Shown here piece after piece: positions 22,998 to 27,579 of a stretch of 27,579 nucleotides of DNA. The notes beneath the pieces were generated by a model that was not told the DNA's origin, searched no databases, and saw only the letters and a list, made by a program, of their open reading frames with translations. Both the position numbers and the translations under genes were made by a program. How positions within the stretch are numbered: position 1 is the stretch's first letter; each line of letters starts with the position of its first letter. The stretch is from Phoenicibacter congonensis (GTDB taxonomy: Bacteria; Actinomycetota; Coriobacteriia; Coriobacteriales; Eggerthellaceae): the NCBI GenBank assembly GCA_030530045.1, contig JAUMVS010000006.1:1-27579 (forward strand), read 5' to 3'.

Positions 22998-24353
22998 TTA
23001 ATCTTCTGTTCTTCTGTATCTAACTGTTCTATTGCTCCAAATGTTGATGAACAAAATGACAAGGAAGCTCACGGCAATAACGATGCCGGTCCAGAACCAA
23101 GCTGTGTCGTTGTTTCCGTTCATCCATTCGAAGTAAATCGCGATTGGAATTGTTCGTGTGATGCCGACGTAGTTGCCAGCAAGGAAGAGCGTGGCGCCGA
23201 ATTCGCCAAGCGCACGTGCGAAAGAAAGCACTGTGCCAGCGGCGATTGAGCTCCATGAAAGTGGAAGCATGAGCTTTACGAAAATTTTGCCGTTTGACCA
23301 GCCAAGAGTTTTAGCGGAATTAAGTAGGTTCGGGTCGAGGTTCTCAAATGCACCAAGTGCGCTTCGATACATCAGAGGGAAGGCAACAACAACCGCAGCA
23401 ATGACAGTTGCAGGCCAGCTAAAGATGAGCGGGAAGCCGATGTTTATAAAGAACTCGCCGAAGTGTGTGTTTCTGCCGCAAAGGAACAGCAGAATGAAAC
23501 CGCAAACCGTTGGTGGCAAAACCATTGGAATTGTGAAGATGCTGTCAAGCACACTTCTTAGTCGACCTGACAAACTCAGTGCGAAATAGGCCGCAAGAAG
23601 ACCCAAAATGAAGATAAAGACAATTGCAACACCAGTAGTTTTAAGCGTTACCCAAAGTGGGCTCCAGTCAAGGTTTGCAAGGAATTCACCAGTTGTTTGG
23701 AACCAATTTTTTTCTGCGCCAATCGTGATTGAGTCGTATTTAACGAGGTTTGCCTCGTCGAGGAACGTTGGTTTCGTGTAGTGCTCAGCCTCGCTGTCGG
23801 TGACATCTTCGCCATTAACGCCGATGACGCAGGCATAAACATTGTCGCCAATTTTTTGATCGAAAAGATAAGCTACGCCATCTAACTCATAACGTTTTTC
23901 GGAAGTGTAGATGACGTCTTTTATGTTTTCGAGGTTAAGACCGCCGCTATTGTTAACGGCGTCGAGATGATTCAAGCAAGCAATGAGGTTTGCTTGAAAG
24001 CTTGTGTCGGTTACGCTCAGTTCAAGCAGGTTAGCTGCGTTTTCAGGAACGTAGACGATTGCTTTATTATTTGCAGAAATTACCTGCACAGTTTTGCCTG
24101 TTTCTTGGCCGATGAGATAGGTGTAGCCGTAATAGGCCCCATCAATCTCGCGGTTTGAGCCTTTCTGCAGGCGAGAAAAGTCGCTTAAGGCGAAGGGCGC
24201 ATCGACAATGCGTGCGCCCGTGTTATCTTCTGTAGTCTCTGGCTCGTTTGCCGTCTCTTCCGCAAATGCTCTTGCTCCTGAGAATGAAATTAAAATGCAC
24301 AAAATTGCTGTGAAGAATAAAGTCAAGCAAATGTGAAAACGTCTTTTAGCCAC
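22998..24353 (-). CDS. modB: Molybdate ABC permease ModB with a large extracytoplasmic N-terminal domain
   Basis: A 451-residue membrane subunit; typical ModB proteins are about 220-280. Residues 235-445 are the normal permease: about six helices and the EAA coupling loop GAFENLDPNLLNSAKTLGW (334-352) that contacts ModC. Before it come a signal sequence (8-29, ARA before FAEE) and about 200 polar residues (30-230) with no internal membrane helix, rich in Tyr, Asn and Asp, so placed outside the cell. I do not recognise this domain. The start is GTG at 24353 with TAGGAT upstream. It lies 64 bases after modA. Confidence 0.92.
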   Translation of the reverse strand: MAKRRFHICLTLFFTAILCILISFSGARAFAEETANEPETTEDNTGARIVDAPFALSDFSRLQKGSNREIDGAYYGYTYLIGQETGKTVQVISANNKAIVYVPENAANLLELSVTDTSFQANLIACLNHLDAVNNSGGLNLENIKDVIYTSEKRYELDGVAYLFDQKIGDNVYACVIGVNGEDVTDSEAEHYTKPTFLDEANLVKYDSITIGAEKNWFQTTGEFLANLDWSPLWVTLKTTGVAIVFIFILGLLAAYFALSLSGRLRSVLDSIFTIPMVLPPTVCGFILLFLCGRNTHFGEFFINIGFPLIFSWPATVIAAVVVAFPLMYRSALGAFENLDPNLLNSAKTLGWSNGKIFVKLMLPLSWSSIAAGTVLSFARALGEFGATLFLAGNYVGITRTIPIAIYFEWMNGNNDTAWFWTGIVIAVSFLVILFINIWSNRTVRYRRTED

Positions 24354-24392
24354 AGTAAATCCTACAGTTTGAAATCGCCTTATTAATTTTTA

Positions 24393-24414
24393 GAGATACA
24401 CCACCAGGTAACTC
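24393..24414 (-). promoter_or_regulatory. Hairpin in the modA-modB gap
   Basis: Arms GAGATAC (24393-24399) and GTAACTC (24408-24414) pair with one mismatch. There is no U-tract on the minus strand, so it is more likely an mRNA end protector or processing site, which would raise ModA over ModB, than a terminator. Confidence 0.35.
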
Positions 24415-24417
24415 GAT

Positions 24418-25305
24418 TTAAGCGAGCTCGAAGCCCCATTTCTGCCAAATCTCTTGTGCTTTGGAGCTTGTGAGGCACCAATCGAGGAATGCTTGTGTTT
24501 GCTCAACATTCTTGCAATCCTTTGTGATTGCGCCTGGGTAAACGATGTTCTTGTGTGTGTCAGCTGGAACAGTTCCAACAATCTTTACACCACCGAAGCG
24601 GTAAACGTCTGATGTGTAAACGAATGCGATGTCAACGTCGCCAGACTTTGCATGTTTGCAAACGTTGCCAACTGAAGTGTCAGTAACAACTTTGATGCTG
24701 TCGGTGTAGGTACCACCTTTGCCAGTGATGTCTTTGCCAGTCTTGCCGCTGTCGTCAGCACTTGGTGTGTAAACGCCAACTGTTGAGAGAGACTGTGCTG
24801 CATAGTTGCCAGCAGGAACAGAATCGTCGCCAACGCAGATGGAGTATTTGCCAGCTGCAACTTCGTCAAGAGTTGCCTCAGTGATTGAGGAATCTTCTTT
24901 TGTAACCATTACGAGGTCGTTCTTGAACATAGTCTTGCGAGTTGAAGCGTCAATGTAGCCCTTCTCCTCGGCTGTGTCCATTGAGCCCTTTGAAGCAGAA
25001 ATCAGAAGGTCTGCGTAAGAGCCAGCGCCGAGCATCTCGTTGAGTTCGCCAGAAGCTTTGTACTGAGTGTCAGCAAATTCGATGTCGCTGTGGCCGTCAG
25101 CAATGTATGCCTGCTGAACTTCTTCCATAGCCTTCGAAAGTGAGTTTGCAGCGAAAATCTGAAGAGTTGTTTTTGTCTCTGACTTTGTTTCAGTCTTTGA
25201 GTCGCTGCTTGAAGATGAGCAACCAACAAGACCAAGAGCCAGGGCAAATGCAACTGCAACAGCCATTACAACTGCAAATGTGTTTCTCCTAGAAATCTTT
25301 GTCAT
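24418..25305 (-). CDS. modA: Molybdate-binding lipoprotein ModA
   Basis: A 295-residue extracellular solute-binding lipoprotein. The signal peptide has basic KISRRN, a long hydrophobic stretch and a lipobox LVGC with C29 as the lipidated residue, followed by a Ser/Lys/Thr linker to about residue 45. The domain begins with LQIFAANSLSKAMEEV, the family's first oxyanion-binding loop. DTQYKASGELNEML and ADLLISAS follow; the second lobe holds CKHAKSGDVDIAFVY. GGGAGG precedes the ATG. It heads the operon modA-modB-modC-moaA-moaC and shares its upstream region with the divergent MOSC gene. Confidence 0.94.
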   Translation of the reverse strand: MTKISRRNTFAVVMAVAVAFALALGLVGCSSSSSDSKTETKSETKTTLQIFAANSLSKAMEEVQQAYIADGHSDIEFADTQYKASGELNEMLGAGSYADLLISASKGSMDTAEEKGYIDASTRKTMFKNDLVMVTKEDSSITEATLDEVAAGKYSICVGDDSVPAGNYAAQSLSTVGVYTPSADDSGKTGKDITGKGGTYTDSIKVVTDTSVGNVCKHAKSGDVDIAFVYTSDVYRFGGVKIVGTVPADTHKNIVYPGAITKDCKNVEQTQAFLDWCLTSSKAQEIWQKWGFELA

Positions 25306-25332
25306 AGTTTCCTCCCAAATTCAATTCGATTA

Positions 25333-25376
25333 TTCTCAAGAGAACATATTCAAATTTTAGACAATCTCTTTACAAT
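25333..25376 (+). promoter_or_regulatory. Shared modA/MOSC control region
   Basis: A dyad TTCTC-AA-GAGAA at 25333-25344 lies between modA and a plus-strand promoter formed by TTCAAA (25349-25354), 16 bases, and TACAAT (25371-25376). The dyad is well placed to bind a regulator of both genes. It does not resemble the E. coli ModE site. No regulator of molybdenum genes is encoded in the window. Confidence 0.4.
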
Positions 25377-25420
25377 TAGTTTGGGAATTGATTGCAAAAT
25401 TAGCATGGAGGCGAAGCATT

Positions 25421-25966
25421 TTGGAGACGCAAAATCTAGTCAGTGATGACGCAAAAATCATCTCAGTAAACATTTCTAAGAAAAAGGGAACCAAGAAAAA
25501 GTCAGTGGGCGAGGATCCTCAAGAAGTAATTCTTGACTTCGGTCTTGAAAATGACGCACATGCAGGCGACTGGCACAGGCAAGTCTCTTTTCTGGCCGAC
25601 GAATCAATCCAAAAAGTTCGCGATGCAGGCTTGCAAGTCGGTTCTGGCGATTTTGCAGAAAACTTCACTACCGTCGGTGTTGATTTGAAAAACATTCCAC
25701 TCGGCACAATTCTTAAACTTGGTGACGAGGTTGAAGTTGAGATTTCTCAGATTGGCAAAGTGTGCCACACCAAGTGCGCAATCTATCATTTGATGGGCGA
25801 CTGCATTTTCCCTCATGAAGGCATTTTTGCTGTTGTTCGCAAGGCTGGCAAAATCAAGGCAGGCGACAAAATCGAGCTTCTAAAACTTGGCGATGGTCAC
25901 TGCGACGCAACCCCAGAGTCAGCTCTTCAAGAACTCGAAGAAGCCAAACGCTGCGGCACCCTGTAA
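25421..25966 (+). CDS. MOSC-domain protein
   Basis: A 181-residue protein made almost only of a MOSC domain, a fold that in several enzymes handles molybdenum cofactor and sulfur. The GDFAENFTT segment (76-84) and the conserved Cys region GKVCHTKCAIYH (C115, C119) are present, with C128 nearby; C115 is the best candidate for the conserved MOSC cysteine. The start is taken as TTG at 25421 because GGAGG (25407-25411) lies nine bases upstream; an in-frame TTG at 25388 has no ribosome-binding site, and there is no in-frame ATG before the domain. It is divergent from modA, supporting a role in cofactor handling. Confidence 0.88.
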   Translation: METQNLVSDDAKIISVNISKKKGTKKKSVGEDPQEVILDFGLENDAHAGDWHRQVSFLADESIQKVRDAGLQVGSGDFAENFTTVGVDLKNIPLGTILKLGDEVEVEISQIGKVCHTKCAIYHLMGDCIFPHEGIFAVVRKAGKIKAGDKIELLKLGDGHCDATPESALQELEEAKRCGTL

Positions 25967-26047
25967 CTGAAAGCTGCCAGCGTTACCGCCTTCTTTCTAA
26001 TTACTGTAGAAACTTAATATCCTTTTACCTTTTTCTGTCTATTTTCG

Positions 26048-26076
26048 TTGACAACTTCTCTTTGTTTCTGTAAATT
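26048..26076 (+). promoter_or_regulatory. Promoter of perR
   Basis: A consensus -35 TTGACA (26048-26053), a 17-base spacer, and TAAATT (26071-26076) as -10. Confidence 0.75.
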
Positions 26077-26080
26077 AAAT

Positions 26081-26095
26081 TTAGACTAATTCTAA
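26081..26095 (+). promoter_or_regulatory. PerR box at the perR promoter
   Basis: TTAGACTAATTCTAA has perfect 5-base outer arms and differs from the published PerR box TTAGAATNATTCTAA at one defined position. It covers the predicted transcription start, four bases after the -10, so binding would block initiation: autorepression. Confidence 0.7.
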
Positions 26096-26108
26096 TCTGG
26101 AGGCAAAG

Positions 26109-26486
26109 ATGGCACGGTACGCTCAAAGCATTTTGGATATAGTTTGCACTGCTGGAAAACATATGACTGCAGAGCAAATTTTCTTACTGCTGAAAGAAGA
26201 GCACCCTGCTGTTGTAATCGCCACTGTTTATAACAACCTGAATGCGCTGACTGAGAAGGGCTTGATTCGCAAAATCAGTGTAGAGGGCTTTCCTGATCGT
26301 TATGACTGCAGTGTTCGACACGACCATTTAGTGTGCAAGCATTGTGGGAAGCTAATGGATATTGACCTGCCCGACATGACAAAAAAGTTGGTGAAGGAGA
26401 CAGGAATGCCTGTTGAGTCCTACGACCTGAAGCTTTATTACACGTGCGACGAATGCAAGGCAGCGCAGGAGGTTGCGACGACTTAA
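26109..26486 (+). CDS. perR: PerR-like Fur-family peroxide regulator, short N-terminus
   Basis: A 125-residue Fur-superfamily repressor. Structural zinc pairs are C76/C79 (CKHC) and C113/C116 (CDEC). Putative regulatory-metal ligands align with B. subtilis PerR: H32, D66 (RYD), H71 and H73 (RHDH), and D84, eleven residues after H73 as in PerR; aspartate at 84 is the residue that distinguishes PerR from most Fur proteins. The N-terminus is about 20 residues shorter than B. subtilis PerR, starting at the helix that aligns with TPQRxAIL. The start is secure: GGAGG five bases upstream and the promoter just beyond. Own-promoter box and downstream ahpC support a peroxide role. Confidence 0.88.
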   Translation: MARYAQSILDIVCTAGKHMTAEQIFLLLKEEHPAVVIATVYNNLNALTEKGLIRKISVEGFPDRYDCSVRHDHLVCKHCGKLMDIDLPDMTKKLVKETGMPVESYDLKLYYTCDECKAAQEVATT

Positions 26487-26498
26487 TTTGTATTGATC

Positions 26499-26527
26499 AA
26501 GGCAGGTTTACCGCGGAAATCTGGCTT
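26499..26527 (+). promoter_or_regulatory. Hairpin between perR and ahpC
   Basis: AAGGCAGGTTT and AAATCTGGCTT pair over 11 positions with one G-G mismatch, around the loop ACCGCGG. It is followed by TCAATAAA, not a U-tract, so it may be a weak terminator, a processing site or an attenuator rather than a normal terminator. Confidence 0.5.
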
Positions 26528-26542
26528 TCAATAAACCCACCA

Positions 26543-26558
26543 GTTAGACAACGCTAAC
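26543..26558 (+). promoter_or_regulatory. Inverted repeat upstream of ahpC
   Basis: GTTAG-ACAACG-CTAAC, ending 3 bases before the AAGGAGG ribosome-binding site. The half-sites echo the TTAG/CTAA ends of the PerR box, but the spacing is one base short, so it is at best a variant site. Confidence 0.35.
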
Positions 26559-26577
26559 AGAAAAGGAGGACATTACG

Positions 26578-27141
26578 ATGTCAATGATTAACAAAGAAGT
26601 ATCTGACTTTTCCGTACAGGCTTGTGTGAACGGCGAGTTCAAGACAGTCACAAAAGCGGATATCATGGGCAAGTGGAGCATTTTTTTCTTTTACCCAGCC
26701 GACTTCACTTTCGTTTGCCCAACCGAGCTAGAAGATTTGCAGAATAAATATGCCGACTTCCAGAAGGAAGGTTGCGAGATTTATTCAGTATCTTGCGACA
26801 GTCACTTTGTGCATAAGGCATGGCAGGATCATTCCGAAAAGATTGGCAAGATTACCTACCCAATGCTTGCTGATCCAACGCATGCTCTTGCGCGAGATTT
26901 TGAGGTGCTGATTGAGGCTGACGGAATGGCAGAGCGCGGCAGTTTCATCGTCAATCCAGAAGGTAAAATCGTGGTTTACGAGGTAAATGCTGGCGGAGTT
27001 GGCAGAAATGCTGACGAGCTTTATCGCCGCTTGCTCGCTTGCCAGTTCGTAGCCGACCATGGCGACCAAGTTTGCCCTGCTAAATGGCAGCCAGGCGCTG
27101 AGACTCTCAAGCCGAGCCTCGACCTCGTCGGCGCTCTTTAA
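26578..27141 (+). CDS. ahpC: Alkyl hydroperoxide reductase peroxiredoxin AhpC
   Basis: A 187-residue typical 2-Cys peroxiredoxin, reducing H2O2 and organic peroxides. The peroxidatic cysteine is C47 in DFTFVCPTE and the resolving cysteine C166 in DQVCPAKW. GGVGRN (139-144) and the C-terminal QPGAETLKPS segment are canonical AhpC. AAGGAGG precedes the ATG by about nine bases. It follows perR on the same strand, and the reductase gene starts 15 bases downstream, so it is recycled by that partner. Confidence 0.97.
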   Translation: MSMINKEVSDFSVQACVNGEFKTVTKADIMGKWSIFFFYPADFTFVCPTELEDLQNKYADFQKEGCEIYSVSCDSHFVHKAWQDHSEKIGKITYPMLADPTHALARDFEVLIEADGMAERGSFIVNPEGKIVVYEVNAGGVGRNADELYRRLLACQFVADHGDQVCPAKWQPGAETLKPSLDLVGAL

Positions 27142-27156
27142 AAAGGAGAAACGCGC

Positions 27157-27579
27157 ATGGAGAACAAAAATTTCTATGACGCGGTGGTGATTGGCGGCGG
27201 TCCTGCGGGCCTGACCGCCGGGCTATACCTTGCGAGGGCACGCTACCGCGTCCTTGTAATCGAAAAAGAGACTTTTGGCGGGCAAATCACAATTACGTCA
27301 GAAGTAGTTAATTTCCCTGGCAGTGGTCGTGTTAGTGGCGCGGAATTGACAGATCGCATGCGAAAGCAAGCGGAAGATTTCGGCTGCGAGTTCCTGAGTG
27401 CGGAAGTAAATTCTCTTGACGTCTCTAGTGATGTGAGGAGGGTGAAAACTGACAGAGGCACGATTGAGTGCCTTGGTATTATCCTTGCAACAGGGGCCTA
27501 TCCTCGCATGGTTGGATTTGAAGGCGAGGCTGAGTTTAGAGGACACGGTGTCGCTTATTGTGCAACCTGCGACGGAGAG
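27157..27579 (+). CDS. Thioredoxin reductase / AhpF-like flavoprotein, 3' end outside window
   Basis: The first 141 codons, open to the window edge. FAD-binding GGGPAGL is at 13-19, followed by FGGQI (40-44), NFPG, the ATG motif ILATGAYP near 108, and the redox-active CATC (135-138) in YCATCDGE at the very end. The absence of AhpF's N-terminal tandem-thioredoxin domain means this is either TrxB or a short AhpF-like reductase; the position after ahpC argues for service to AhpC, possibly through a thioredoxin or NrdH-like protein further on. AAAAGGAGA precedes the ATG. Further domains may follow beyond the window. Confidence 0.92.
   Translation, partial: MENKNFYDAVVIGGGPAGLTAGLYLARARYRVLVIEKETFGGQITITSEVVNFPGSGRVSGAELTDRMRKQAEDFGCEFLSAEVNSLDVSSDVRRVKTDRGTIECLGIILATGAYPRMVGFEGEAEFRGHGVAYCATCDGE

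Overview
The window looks like a chromosomal segment of a moderate-to-low-GC, probably anaerobic or microaerophilic actinobacterium. The best phylogenetic marker is an actinobacterial-type integration host factor (6424-6732), a family essentially confined to Actinomycetota. The zinc-ribbon start gene, the four-cysteine L28 and the anaerobe-style molybdenum, OPT and peroxide-defence genes fit the class Coriobacteriia. That placement, and anything finer, is inference. I see no rRNA, phage, insertion sequence or CRISPR array. The layout is mostly single genes and short operons, and no gene-free stretch exceeds 300 bases.

Layout: 1-701 holds the end of a zinc-ribbon coiled-coil protein and tRNA-Leu(CAG) with its terminator. 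894-5640, on the minus strand, holds two tRNA anticodon-loop modification genes (mnmA, tilS) on either side of a CtpE-like P-type ATPase. 5716-6797 holds ferritin and the nucleoid protein mIHF, which has a structured leader. 6975-8034 (minus) holds rpmB then nfo. 8254-11064 (plus) holds proC and an OPT transporter, whose stop codon shares a CTAG with that of a convergent Mbeg1-like hydrolase (11061-12260). 12346-15039 holds an amidohydrolase and a DUF2130 protein. 15044-18323 holds a small CC-motif protein, a GNAT acetyltransferase, an RmlD-like reductase lacking the catalytic tyrosine, and a dicarboxylate/amino-acid symporter.

The core of the window is a molybdenum cluster, 18553-25966. moeA-mogA on the plus strand converge on a minus-strand operon modA-modB-modC-moaA-moaC, and a divergent MOSC-domain gene starts next to modA. 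Together these cover molybdate uptake, the first steps of molybdopterin synthesis, adenylylation, and metal insertion. moaD, moaE, moeB and mobA are not in the window. ModB is unusual: a signal sequence and roughly 200 extracytoplasmic residues precede an otherwise normal permease.

The right end (26048-27579) is a peroxide-defence locus: a short PerR/Fur regulator with a near-consensus PerR box at its own promoter, AhpC, and a truncated thioredoxin-reductase/AhpF-like flavoprotein. The same 13-base box core recurs upstream of the acetyltransferase at 15461, suggesting one more regulon member inside the window.
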